A stretch of DNA of 55,987 bases from a bacterium (GCA_024408765.1 JAKSUR010000002.1:1-55987), one strand, 5' to 3'. Counted from the first letter of the stretch, positions 42,341-50,512 are shown. Numbers and translations: made by a program. Notes: generated by a model not told the origin, from the sequence alone.

Positions 42341-43318
42341 CTACAAATAGTTTCTTAATAGTTCATGCATTTCATCATAAACTTCTGTTATTTTAACGCA
42401 TATATTGTCTTTTATTTTTCCGGGTCTGGCAAAAAATTTCTTTTCGCCATTAACTTTTACAATTAAATCATCTTGCACCTTATTATCCAATCTTATAATA
42501 TCACCTTCGGTAAGTTGCAGAAAATCATCCAGTGTTATACTGCATGACCCAAACTGAACTCTAAAATCAACATTAGATGTGTTTAATTTTGAAATCATTT
42601 TCAATCGTTCTTCGTTTGAAGCTACTAAACCTTTAGTTTGAAATATGTGCTGCGTGCTTAAATGTCCCAAAACGGTTTCTAATACCGGATATGGAAAGCA
42701 AATACTAAATAATCCGTAATGTTTACCTGCAATATGAACTTCAAAAGTTAAAAGAGCAACAATCTCACCTGCTGTTGCAACCTGTATTGACTGATAATTG
42801 TCATCCAAGCTTATAAACTTTCCGGTAACCGGAACAATTTCACTCCAAGAATTTTCCAACGACTGCAACATAATATTTATAACTTTTTTTGCAAGTGCTT
42901 TTTCTATATCGGTAAGTTCTCTGGTTTGAACATCAATAGTACCGATTCCGCCTAACATACGATTTACAATACAAGATAAAACCTCAAAGCTTATACCCAA
43001 AAGAATTTGACCTGATAAAGGTTCAAATTCAAACACTCCGACATTTATAGGCGATGGCATCGAGCGAACAAATTCGTCATAAGTTAATTGGTCAACCGAA
43101 ACGACTTCTATTTCAACCCTCATCCTTAAATAACCGCTTAAAATTAAAGATATACTTTTTGCAAAATCTCTGTGTATATCTCTCAAAGCACGAAGATTAT
43201 CTTTTGAAAATTTATCCGGTCTTCTAAAGTTATATAGTTTATAACTTTTGTGCGCAGAATCTTCGAATTCTTCTTCCGTATTAGTTAATTTATTCATTAA
43301 TTCGTTACTATTTGTCAT
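42341..43318 (-). CDS. fliM: Flagellar motor switch protein FliM
   Basis: The 325 residues match FliM: YNFRRPDKFSKDNLRALRDI at about 30-50, the middle CheC-like domain with MRVEIEVVSVDQLTYDEF, and a C-terminal SpoA domain with VDFRVQFGSCSITLDDFLQL. It links FliG and FliN in the C-ring. The usual N-terminal CheY-P peptide (LSQxEIDALL) is not recognisable in residues 1-25, which are Asn/Glu/Lys-rich instead, so control by CheY may differ. Confidence 0.94.
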   Translation of the reverse strand: MTNSNELMNKLTNTEEEFEDSAHKSYKLYNFRRPDKFSKDNLRALRDIHRDFAKSISLILSGYLRMRVEIEVVSVDQLTYDEFVRSMPSPINVGVFEFEPLSGQILLGISFEVLSCIVNRMLGGIGTIDVQTRELTDIEKALAKKVINIMLQSLENSWSEIVPVTGKFISLDDNYQSIQVATAGEIVALLTFEVHIAGKHYGLFSICFPYPVLETVLGHLSTQHIFQTKGLVASNEERLKMISKLNTSNVDFRVQFGSCSITLDDFLQLTEGDIIRLDNKVQDDLIVKVNGEKKFFARPGKIKDNICVKITEVYDEMHELLRNYL

Positions 43319-43327
43319 TTCTAAGCC

Positions 43328-43930
43328 TTATTGTATAATAAATTGACCGAAGCTTACACGCAAAACTTCTCTTTCTCCACCCAAAATCGAATTTATATCA
43401 TTTGTAATTTGTTCTTTTGCAAGCTCTTTACCGGCAGCAGATGATAATTCAGCCGAAGTTTTACTTGACAAATTGGTAATAACGGCATCTCTTATTGCCG
43501 GTTTAAACTGATTCATTTCTTTTTGAATTTCTTCCATAGGATCAGCAACCACCGGTGCTTCCCCATGACCATGTCCGCCCTTAACAGATTCTCCAGTTGT
43601 CGGAAAGTCTGATTCTTTCTGAGAAACCTCTATTGCTACATTTGCTTTCAAGTATTTTTTCTGATTTTCATCGCAAAGATTTAAAATAAAATCACCCAAG
43701 TCAACTATAATGCCTCGTTGAATTTCATCTTCTTCGCCACCTTCTTCTTCAAGTTCTTCCTGTGACACATTAATTTTCTCAAGTTTTGAAGAAACTAAAT
43801 TGTCAACTACAAGATAATTTACACCTGCAAATACAACGCATAACAAAACCGTTGATACAAGACTAATTATCAAATATTTATTTATTTCTCCGCCATTTTT
43901 GTTATTTTCAGATTCATGTTCGTTTGCCAT
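43328..43930 (-). CDS. fliL: Flagellar basal-body-associated protein FliL
   Basis: The 200-residue protein has a single membrane helix at about 20-45 (YLIISLVSTVLLCVVFAGVN). An acidic Glu-run linker (EEEGGEEDE) and a periplasmic stomatin-like domain follow, ending LRVSFGQFIIQ, typical of FliL. It supports the stator around the motor. It lies 9 bases before fliM and 1 base after the OmpA-like gene. Confidence 0.88.
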   Translation of the reverse strand: MANEHESENNKNGGEINKYLIISLVSTVLLCVVFAGVNYLVVDNLVSSKLEKINVSQEELEEEGGEEDEIQRGIIVDLGDFILNLCDENQKKYLKANVAIEVSQKESDFPTTGESVKGGHGHGEAPVVADPMEEIQKEMNQFKPAIRDAVITNLSSKTSAELSSAAGKELAKEQITNDINSILGGEREVLRVSFGQFIIQ

Positions 43931-43931
43931 A

Positions 43932-44453
43932 TTATTCTCCGCTTATATTACACAATATAATTATATCAACTCTGTTTGAAAAATTACCACCATTATTTGA
44001 TGTATTCTTTGCAGGTAAAAACTCGCCGAAACCTACCGAACTTATCCTATCTTTTAGTTGTTTGTCAATTAAACAAATCATTTGTACAAGCCTTCCCGCA
44101 ATTATAGCAGATACTTCCCAGTTTTTTATACTATTGTTTTTAAAATCTGCCACATGCACTTCTATTATAACAGGATTTTTAATTTTTGCCAAAAAAACTC
44201 CGACTTTTTGTATTTTTTCCAAAGTTTTATCTGTCAAACAACGGTATTCTGTTTCCGGTTCAACTAAACCAAATCTTAAAATAATACCTCTTGAATCTCT
44301 TATTACATATATTTCACTATTTTCAAAATATAAAGCTGCAGGTTTATACAGATTATTTATACAACTGTCATGCAATATAAATTTTACTTCTTCCGCAAAA
44401 GCAGGAAGAATCAAGTTTGTTAATAACAACATAAGTATAATTGATTTGTACAT
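43932..44453 (-). CDS. Exported OmpA/MotB-type peptidoglycan-binding protein in the fliLMN operon
   Basis: The protein is 173 residues from ATG 44453. A signal peptide spans residues 1-21 (ending PAFA). The C-terminal 85 residues match the OmpA/MotB domain: VIIEVHVADF, NWEVSAIIAGRLVQMI, GFGEFLPAKNTS and NRVDIIIL, which contains the usual Asn-Arg and Asp. It lacks the MotB plug and membrane helix, so it is not a standard stator subunit. Located directly before fliL, it may anchor stator or basal body to the cell wall. No clear Shine-Dalgarno is seen. Confidence 0.75.
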   Translation of the reverse strand: MYKSIILMLLLTNLILPAFAEEVKFILHDSCINNLYKPAALYFENSEIYVIRDSRGIILRFGLVEPETEYRCLTDKTLEKIQKVGVFLAKIKNPVIIEVHVADFKNNSIKNWEVSAIIAGRLVQMICLIDKQLKDRISSVGFGEFLPAKNTSNNGGNFSNRVDIIILCNISGE

Positions 44454-44557
44454 GAGATTATCATTTAACAAACTCTGAATTATTTATATTACTACTTAGG
44501 ATACTCTTTATAATTTTACTACTGTTAAAAATATATTGTGTGCAATATAATATATTT

Positions 44558-46207
44558 ATGGGGAAATTTGATATTTTTAATAAATTTAACAGTGCGGTTA
44601 TAATTATTAACAGCAAAAAAGAAGTTGTGTTTAGAAATAATCTTTTCAAACGCACCTTTCCGGATTTTGAAAATTTACAAAAATTTTCTCATAAATTAGA
44701 CTATAATGTTTATCCGATTGAAAGCAACAATGTATCTGTACATTCCCCTGTTTTACAAGCTTACGAATCGAAAGAGGATTTTTTTTCACACATTACATAT
44801 TCCGATTCAGATGGCAAAATTTATTATTTTGATATGAACTCTTCTAAAAAAGGCATTCATACAATTATTGTTTTTACTGATGTAACGGCTAAAATTCAGT
44901 GTGAAGCAATGCAAAAAAATAATCTTAATCTAATCCAAAAAGTTCATTCCTTAGAAGAAGATAACAAAAATATTTCAAAAATTAAGCAGCAAGCACAATC
45001 ACAAGCAATGAAACTTCTTTTACTCAACAATATTTCAAATTTAATAAGAAGCTCTATTGATACTTCAAAAATAATTAATTCCGCTCTGAAAGAACTTTCT
45101 GAATTGTTTGCGTCATTTAAAGCTTATTATGCAGTATATTCAAAAGATATGGGGGCATATATTATTAATAACTCCCTTAATAAAAAAGAAATCGGAAACA
45201 AAATTTCTTTTGACAATGAAACAGAAAAAGGAATCTCTGAATCTAAAGCTTTTATAACTTCTTGCATGAAAGAATATACTGAAGCAAAACCGTTTAACGA
45301 ATTGGTGCAAAGAATAATACTACCCTTATATCACAGAAATAAAAGGCTTGGAATTATTGTTCTTTTGACTAAGCAAAAAACCAAACTTGATGATGCACTG
45401 GAGGTTTTAGACGGTGTTTCTTCCCAGCTGAGCAACGCTATTATTCAATCGGAACTTTACGAAAAAGATGCAAGAATGGTAAAAGAATTGACAAAAACTC
45501 TTAAAGAATTGAGAGAAACTCAACTACAGCTTATTAACTCCGAAAAAATGGCTTCTTTAGGTCAATTGGTTGCCGGAGTTGCACACGAAATCAATACTCC
45601 TTTAGCTTCAATCAAATCAAATAATGAACTCTACGGTAAATTAATATCCAAACTTCCTTCCGGTGACTCGGGTTTGTTTAAAGAAATTAATGCGATTGAT
45701 AAAGAAGCAATAGCCAGAATCAACGGATTGGTAGTTTCATTAAGAAAATTCGTCCGTCTTGATGAAGCTGAACTTCAAGAGGCTGATATTAATAAAGAGT
45801 TGGATTTAACACTTGATTTAATAAGACATGAAATAAAAAACAGAATACAGATAATAAAAAATTATGACAAAATACCACCGATTAAATGTTACCCTAATAT
45901 GCTCAATCAGGTATTCATGAATATTCTTGTAAACGCTTCTCACGCAATAAAAGCAGACGGAATTATAACTATTGACACAACATATAAAAATAACAACCTG
46001 ATTGTGAAAATTAAAGATAACGGATGCGGAATTAAAGAACCTCAAAAAATATTTGATGCAGGTTACACAACAAAAGGAGTTGGAGTTGGAACGGGCTTGG
46101 GGCTTGCAATTTCGCAAAAAATTATTGAAAAACATAACGGGAAAATCGAAGTTAATACAAAAATAAATAAGGGTAGTGAATTCATTATTACTATCCCAAG
46201 TGAGTAA
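44558..46207 (+). CDS. Sensor histidine kinase (PAS-GAF-HisKA-HATPase)
   Basis: The protein is 549 residues from ATG 44558. Residues 1-125 form a PAS-like domain (IIINSKKEVVFRN), then a coiled coil, a GAF-like region at about 155-300, and a HisKA domain with H343 in GVAHEINTPL. The HATPase has VFMNILVNASHAI (N box), DNGCGI (G1) and GTGLGLAIS (G2). No membrane helices are present, so it is cytosolic. It has no adjacent response regulator and is divergent from the flagellar operon. TATAAT at 44546-44551 ends 6 bases before the ATG, suggesting a leaderless mRNA. Confidence 0.9.
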   Translation: MGKFDIFNKFNSAVIIINSKKEVVFRNNLFKRTFPDFENLQKFSHKLDYNVYPIESNNVSVHSPVLQAYESKEDFFSHITYSDSDGKIYYFDMNSSKKGIHTIIVFTDVTAKIQCEAMQKNNLNLIQKVHSLEEDNKNISKIKQQAQSQAMKLLLLNNISNLIRSSIDTSKIINSALKELSELFASFKAYYAVYSKDMGAYIINNSLNKKEIGNKISFDNETEKGISESKAFITSCMKEYTEAKPFNELVQRIILPLYHRNKRLGIIVLLTKQKTKLDDALEVLDGVSSQLSNAIIQSELYEKDARMVKELTKTLKELRETQLQLINSEKMASLGQLVAGVAHEINTPLASIKSNNELYGKLISKLPSGDSGLFKEINAIDKEAIARINGLVVSLRKFVRLDEAELQEADINKELDLTLDLIRHEIKNRIQIIKNYDKIPPIKCYPNMLNQVFMNILVNASHAIKADGIITIDTTYKNNNLIVKIKDNGCGIKEPQKIFDAGYTTKGVGVGTGLGLAISQKIIEKHNGKIEVNTKINKGSEFIITIPSE

Positions 46208-46498
46208 TAAATGTGTAGTTTTGTAAATGCGTATTTTTGCGAGTATAACTATATTTCACCTTGCTTGCGAGTGTTATTTTTAATAATTATATTGAATAAT
46301 ATACAACAGATTAGAGATTTTTTTTAAAATATATGCTATTATACATGTTGCAAATCGATTAAGTGTATTTTTTACATTAATAGAATTGTAACAATTTATT
46401 AATATATCTTATAAAAGAAAGCAATTTTTTTTTAGGTCAATACTTTATATAAATGTGTTGAAGTTATATTTTAAATTTACGATAACGGAGGTTAGTAA
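46208..46498. other. 291-base region between the histidine kinase and the HEAT gene
   Basis: No gene or clear terminator is seen. It is very AT-rich, ending in the leader and ribosome site of the HEAT-repeat gene. Confidence 0.5.
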
Positions 46499-47353
46499 AT
46501 GACAATCACAGTGAACAGCAAAAAGAAACAGGCTAAAAAAACTTTTCAAGAATTAATTAATGATTTAATGACAAGTAATTCTGAAAAAGTACGTTATAAT
46601 GCTGCCCGTGTTTTAGGTGAAATGGGTGACTCGAAAGCAGTTGAACCATTGATTGACGTATTAAAAAACGACAAAAACGGTTCAGTTCGTTTGTATGCGG
46701 CAAGAGCATTGGGTGAACTCGGAGATTCAAAAGCTACCGAACATTTAATTGAATCTTTACGAGAAGACAGAAATGTTGACGTGCGTGTTCGTGCGGCTCG
46801 TGCATTAGGACGCTTGGGCGGTAAAATTGTTGTAGAACCTCTTGTTGAAGCACTTAATGATGAAAACTCACAAGTATGCATAACGGCAACGGATGCTCTT
46901 ATTGAAATTGGTGATGTCGCAACTGATGCATTAATAAAGTCGCTTGACCATGAAAAAGTTAATGTAAGATGCGATGCTACAAGAGCATTAGGCGAAATCG
47001 GAAACAAAAAATGCGTTGATAAAATCATTAATATGTTATATGACGAATGGGTCAACGTAAGAATTTATGCAGTAACTTCATTAGGAAAATTAAACGATAC
47101 AAAAGCTGTTCCTTCATTAATTGAAGTTATGAAAAATCGTTCCGAAAATGATTTAGTAAGAGCAGGTGCAGCAGCTGCATTGGGTGTTCTTAGAGATCAA
47201 AGAGCATTACTTCCGTTAAGAGAATTGATTATGGAAGCTGATGAATTGGGTGAACTCGAGGACACAGCCCTTAAATCATTTAAGAAAATTATGGCGGCAA
47301 ATTGGCAAGCAATTCCGGGTGCAAGCCAACAAAAGAAACCGGCTAATGTTTAA
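46499..47353 (+). CDS. HEAT-repeat protein
   Basis: The 284-residue protein is built of about eight 31-residue HEAT/PBS-lyase-type repeats. Each has a VR..AARALGE-like helix start (VRYNAARVLGEMG, VRLYAARALGELG, VRVRAARALGRLG). Such scaffolds bind proteins; in cyanobacteria relatives include phycobilin lyases, but this one has no sign of a lyase site. GGAGG precedes the ATG. It is a single-gene transcript ending in a perfect palindromic terminator. Confidence 0.9.
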   Translation: MTITVNSKKKQAKKTFQELINDLMTSNSEKVRYNAARVLGEMGDSKAVEPLIDVLKNDKNGSVRLYAARALGELGDSKATEHLIESLREDRNVDVRVRAARALGRLGGKIVVEPLVEALNDENSQVCITATDALIEIGDVATDALIKSLDHEKVNVRCDATRALGEIGNKKCVDKIINMLYDEWVNVRIYAVTSLGKLNDTKAVPSLIEVMKNRSENDLVRAGAAAALGVLRDQRALLPLRELIMEADELGELEDTALKSFKKIMAANWQAIPGASQQKKPANV

Positions 47354-47370
47354 TTAAAATTTACAATAAA

Positions 47371-47402
47371 AAAAGAGGTGATTTTAAAATCACCTCTTTT
47401 TT
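47371..47402. terminator. Bidirectional terminator after the HEAT gene
   Basis: GAGGTGATTTT-AAAATCACCTC is a perfect 22-base palindrome with A-run and T-run flanks, between convergent genes. Confidence 0.88.
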
Positions 47403-47408
47403 ACATTA

Positions 47409-47921
47409 TTATTTTAAATGTTGCGGTTTACATTTTTTATTAAACTTATTAGAATAACCTTTTTTGTAATGTTTTTTACCTTCTTTTTTCATTTCTTTTA
47501 AGGTTTTCTTTTGGTCAGCTGTTAATATTGATTCAAAATCCTTCATGTTTTGAATTCTTATATCATGAGCTTCTTTGCGTAAAACTTTGATATCTGCATA
47601 AAGGGTGTTCAATTTTTCTTGTTGAGCCTGCGGTGCAAGTTTTGAATTTTTAATCATTCTTACTTCTTGTTCTTTTGCCTTTAATTGAGTCATAATCGGT
47701 TTAATTTTTTCAAAGCTTTTTACTCTAAGTTCTTTTGCTTGCTGTTTTTGCTCATCAGTTAAACCTAATTTTTGATCAAAAGGAGATTCTTTCTTCGCTT
47801 TTTCGACATCTGTCATTTTGGGAGCGTTAGAAGGAATACCTTTTTGTTGATTTACTTCATTTGCATTTACTGAAAATGCCGATAAACAAATTGCCAATGT
47901 TAAAATTAATAATTTTTTCAT
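47409..47921 (-). CDS. Spy/CpxP-like periplasmic protein with LTxxQ motifs
   Basis: The protein is 170 residues from ATG 47921, with AAAGGCG upstream. A signal peptide covers residues 1-20 (ending VNA). Two LTxxQ motifs, LTDEQKQQ and LTADQKKT, flank an all-helical region as in Spy and CpxP. The tail is very basic (KKHYKKGYSNKFNKK). It may act as an ATP-independent chaperone or metal-stress protein. It lies 10 bases after the ECF sigma gene, so it is probably part of that envelope-stress operon. Confidence 0.8.
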   Translation of the reverse strand: MKKLLILTLAICLSAFSVNANEVNQQKGIPSNAPKMTDVEKAKKESPFDQKLGLTDEQKQQAKELRVKSFEKIKPIMTQLKAKEQEVRMIKNSKLAPQAQQEKLNTLYADIKVLRKEAHDIRIQNMKDFESILTADQKKTLKEMKKEGKKHYKKGYSNKFNKKCKPQHLK

Positions 47922-47931
47922 AATTCGCCTT

Positions 47932-48429
47932 TCATAATAAATCTGATAACTTTTCTGCAAGTTCTTTTTTTGCATTAAATATTCTTGATTTTACAGTTCC
48001 TATAGGACAATTTAGTTTCTTTGCAACTTCTTCGTAAGTGTAACCTTGAATTTCGCAAAGCATAACAGTTTCTTTTAATTTTGGTTTAAGTTCTTCTATT
48101 GCGGATATAATTCTCTGTTGCCTTTCAATTGAAATAACATTGTCATCAGGCAAAGATTTTTTATCCGCAATTGAATCCAGAGTGTATTCGTCATTATCTG
48201 AATTTTTTGTATTCTTAAACCATGCCGATTTCAGGTAATCTTTCGCAACATTTTTTGCAACTGTGTTAACCCAGCTTTTAAGACTGCCTTGTTCTGTGTA
48301 TTTATTTTGGTTTTTCCATATTTTTAAATAGACCTCCTGTTCAAGGTCCTCGTTGTCTTGTTTTGTAATTAGTCTTATAATACTTTTTACATTTTGTTTA
48401 TTTAGTTTAATAAGCTCATTAAAATTCAT
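47932..48429 (-). CDS. ECF-type RNA polymerase sigma factor
   Basis: The 165-residue protein has sigma region 2 (NEDLEQEVYLKIWKNQNKY, GSLKSWVNTVAKNVAKDYL) and region 4 (LKETVMLCEIQGYTYEEVAK, CPIGTVKSRIFNAKKEL). This is the RpoE-like ECF layout without region 3. It starts within the stop of the upstream anti-sigma gene (TAATG). The inverted order (anti-sigma first) is less usual. It probably drives its own operon including the spy-like gene. Confidence 0.92.
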   Translation of the reverse strand: MNFNELIKLNKQNVKSIIRLITKQDNEDLEQEVYLKIWKNQNKYTEQGSLKSWVNTVAKNVAKDYLKSAWFKNTKNSDNDEYTLDSIADKKSLPDDNVISIERQQRIISAIEELKPKLKETVMLCEIQGYTYEEVAKKLNCPIGTVKSRIFNAKKELAEKLSDLL

Positions 48430-48773
48430 TAATCCACCATTAAAAGCCCGTATGAATCAACGGGAAAGCCTAAATCTTCAGCCGTTAAGGTTTCGCCGTA
48501 CATAAGCGAATCCGCCAAGTCCTCATTATTATACAAAACACCAAATGTAGAAGAAAAGAATACGATAAACAAAACAGCAGCAACTGCTCTAAATTTTTGT
48601 AATCTTTTTTTTCTTTTTAAATAATAAGGTTTAACTTCACGAATCAGCTCTGAAACTTTGTCCATTTTTTCTTGAACAGCTTTGCAATCATCACACTCTT
48701 CGAGATGTTTTTGCAAAGCGTCGTCATCTGAAAATGTAAACAGTCCTTCGTATTTTGAACATTTATCTTCCAT
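48429..48773 (-). CDS. Zinc-finger anti-sigma factor, membrane-bound
   Basis: The 114-residue protein has a short zf-HC2-like H-x3-C-x2-C motif (HLEECDDC) at about residues 19-26, before a helix. A single membrane helix FRAVAAVLFIVFFSSTFGVL at about 63-85 is followed by a small outer domain. This is the plan of ZAS-type anti-sigma factors that hold an ECF sigma at the membrane. It is adjacent to and overlaps the sigma gene. Confidence 0.85.
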   Translation of the reverse strand: MEDKCSKYEGLFTFSDDDALQKHLEECDDCKAVQEKMDKVSELIREVKPYYLKRKKRLQKFRAVAAVLFIVFFSSTFGVLYNNEDLADSLMYGETLTAEDLGFPVDSYGLLMVD

Positions 48774-48829
48774 TTTTTGTACCTCTTACATTATTATAAC
48801 GAATAAGAAATAAAAATGTTCAAAAATTG

Positions 48830-49105
48830 TTATTCATCAGTCAGCTTAAAATTATTACCAAGTTCTGATTTTAGAATAGTTGAAAATTCTGCAAAATCAA
48901 CACCTAATGCTTCGACTATTTTCCATATAGTGATAAATTTACAGTCTACCACACCATTTTCTATTCTAGATAAATTACCATTCCCTATATCATACTCATT
49001 AGCTAATTTATTCCCCGACAGCTTAGTTTTTTCTTCTCTCTGTTGTCGAATAACCTTACCTAAAACTTCTCTAAAATACAAGCTTTTTTCGTTTTTGTTT
49101 TGCAT
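48830..49105 (-). CDS. XRE-family transcriptional regulator
   Basis: The 91-residue protein contains an HTH_3 domain at about residues 13-70: LGKVIRQQREEKTKLSGNKL, then IGNGNLSRIENGVVDCKFIT and LVKALG-like IVEALGVDF. Such small XRE proteins are phage- or plasmid-type repressors or antitoxins. It is divergent from a 99-residue unknown gene, and the 125-base gap has a 20-base palindrome plus half-sites, so it probably represses both. Confidence 0.88.
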   Translation of the reverse strand: MQNKNEKSLYFREVLGKVIRQQREEKTKLSGNKLANEYDIGNGNLSRIENGVVDCKFITIWKIVEALGVDFAEFSTILKSELGNNFKLTDE

Positions 49106-49119
49106 ATATACATAATAAG

Positions 49120-49213
49120 TGTTTTGAGGTTTAGTCGTTATGCATACATGGATAACATTGATAGTTTAATTGTTTAAATTACAACATTATGATATTATGC
49201 ATATATGCATAAT
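49120..49213. promoter_or_regulatory. Operator region for the XRE regulator
   Basis: ATTATGCATA-TATGCATAAT (49194-49213) is a perfect 20-base palindrome directly upstream of the plus-strand gene. Related TTATGCATAC lies near 49,138, and a GCATATATACATAAT half-site lies close to the XRE start. Confidence 0.65.
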
Positions 49214-49230
49214 ATGGAGTTAGTATAATA

Positions 49231-49530
49231 ATGGATAAAAATTTCGAAAACAAAATTACTTATGATGAATTTATGAGAAATGTTGAAATAGCTTATAATG
49301 AATTAGGCGAAGCTTCAAAAATGGTGAATGTGCTTAATGAATATTGCAAAATTAATATTGAAAATGAACACGTTTGGAATATATCAGGTGTTATAACATC
49401 ATTGAGCAGGACTCTCGAATATTGTGAATTTAAGTTGCATAAAATCGTAGACCCCGAATCAAATGACAGCACGCCTGAATTTATTACCAGATTTAACGAA
49501 TATGACGTAACATTTGAAGATAATTTATAA
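49231..49530 (+). CDS. Unknown 99-residue protein, divergent from the XRE gene
   Basis: The protein is acidic, mostly helical at first (EFMRNVEIAYNELGEASKMV), with no recognised family, signal peptide or membrane helix. It has GGAG upstream of the ATG. It may form a regulated pair or toxin-antitoxin-like unit with the XRE protein, but no toxin motif is seen. The second copy of the 116-bp repeat starts right after its stop. Confidence 0.65.
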   Translation: MDKNFENKITYDEFMRNVEIAYNELGEASKMVNVLNEYCKINIENEHVWNISGVITSLSRTLEYCEFKLHKIVDPESNDSTPEFITRFNEYDVTFEDNL

Positions 49531-49697
49531 TAATTGAGTTTGCGGAAAAATTGAAATTTTTCCTGCAAACTCCGAGGAACGGTTTCAAAGCAAGTCGTGT
49601 GCTATCCCGCACACAACTTGCTTTTCACACACCTTAGGTCGGATACGAAAAAGTTCAAAAAATTGTCATTTTTTGACTTTTTCCGCATCCTCAATTA
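49531..49697 (+). repeat. Copy 2 of the two-hairpin repeat, MITE-like with terminal inverted repeats
   Basis: Bases 49536-49651 match 13100-13215 with one difference. The whole unit is bordered by TAATTGAGTTTGCGGA and TCCGCATCCTCAATTA (inverted, 14 of 16 matching). A third hairpin (GGATACGAAAAAGT... with ...ACTTTTTCCGCATCC) fills its right end. No coding frame: a small non-autonomous element or structured RNA is likely. Confidence 0.8.
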
Positions 49698-49701
49698 TTA
49701 A

Positions 49702-49740
49702 AGAATAAAAAAAAAGACCTTGAGTATAATACCAAGGCCT
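49702..49740 (-). terminator. Minus-strand terminator-like hairpin
   Basis: On the minus strand CCTTGGTATTATACTCAAGG is followed by TC and nine T's. No minus-strand gene directly to its right explains it, so an unnoticed transcript or a leftover is possible. Confidence 0.6.
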
Positions 49741-49921
49741 GTCCGTTTAAATAAGAAGAGAGAGCTTTATGTTTATATAAAAAATTCGACAAAATAATTT
49801 TTGCTATTTTAGGATAAAAAATGATAAAAATTTTTACAAATATTTACAAATTAAGGATGGTGGATTCTGATTCGAATTAAAGGTTTTATGATAAAATTAT
49901 ATTCATAAAGAGGGGTTAATT

Positions 49922-50512
49922 ATGAAAAGAATTATTATTTTTTCTATAGTGTTAATTTTATCTGCACTAAACACAGTAAATGCAAAAGTAATTTCTAACG
50001 AAAAAATTGATAAAGCAAAACTTGATAATGCAACCAAGATTATTACTGAACTTCAAAATGATATGAAAAATTATACAAAAAATGGTTCAGGGCCATTTGT
50101 AGCTGCAATATATGATAATAAAGGCAATTTGATTGTAAAAGTTGCTAATTCCGTTGTTAATGAAAAATGTTCACATAATCATGCCGAAATGAATGCGATA
50201 AAGGCAGCAGAAACTAAGTTAAACACTTATGATTTAGCAAAATATAATCTTAGTCTTTATGTTACAGCAGAACCTTGCATGATGTGTATTGGCGGGATTA
50301 TGTGGTCAGGAATAAAAGCGGTATATTATGGAGTGCCGTCAAAAGATGTGGAAAATATAACAAAGTTTGATGAAGGTTTTAAACCTCATTGGTTCAAAGA
50401 GTTCAAAAAAAGAGGAATAATCGTCTATGGAAATATTGAACCCGAACTTGGAAAACAAGAATTATACAGATACATGAATGAAGGTAAAATAATTTATAAA
50501 CCGGAAAGATAA
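49922..50512 (+). CDS. Exported nucleoside/cytidine-type deaminase
   Basis: The 196-residue protein has a CMP/dCMP-deaminase zinc site: H87-A-E89 and P-C119-M-M-C122. GPFVAAIYDNKGN and GGIMWSGIKAVYYG resemble guanine deaminase/TadA-type proteins. The first 21 residues form a signal peptide (ending NTVNA), which is unusual because these enzymes are cytosolic. It would deaminate a purine or pyrimidine base or nucleoside, here in the periplasm or outside. GAGGGG lies before the ATG. It stands alone. Confidence 0.82.
   Translation: MKRIIIFSIVLILSALNTVNAKVISNEKIDKAKLDNATKIITELQNDMKNYTKNGSGPFVAAIYDNKGNLIVKVANSVVNEKCSHNHAEMNAIKAAETKLNTYDLAKYNLSLYVTAEPCMMCIGGIMWSGIKAVYYGVPSKDVENITKFDEGFKPHWFKEFKKRGIIVYGNIEPELGKQELYRYMNEGKIIYKPER

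Larger units (their letters stand above)
49531..49921. other. 391-base gene-free region
   Basis: It holds the MITE-like element, a minus-strand terminator at 49702-49740, and about 180 bases of AT-rich leader before the deaminase gene. No further features are seen. Confidence 0.6.

Noticed and set aside
43924-44478. Plus-strand frame of 184 codons opposite the OmpA-like gene
   Set aside because: It is an antisense shadow; the minus-strand frame has the OmpA/MotB motifs and operon position.
46594-47055. Minus-strand frame inside the HEAT gene
   Set aside because: It mirrors the repetitive codons of the HEAT repeats and has no start signal.
46499-47353. HEAT protein as a phycobilisome lyase
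   Set aside because: The repeats are generic and no photosynthesis gene is in the window.
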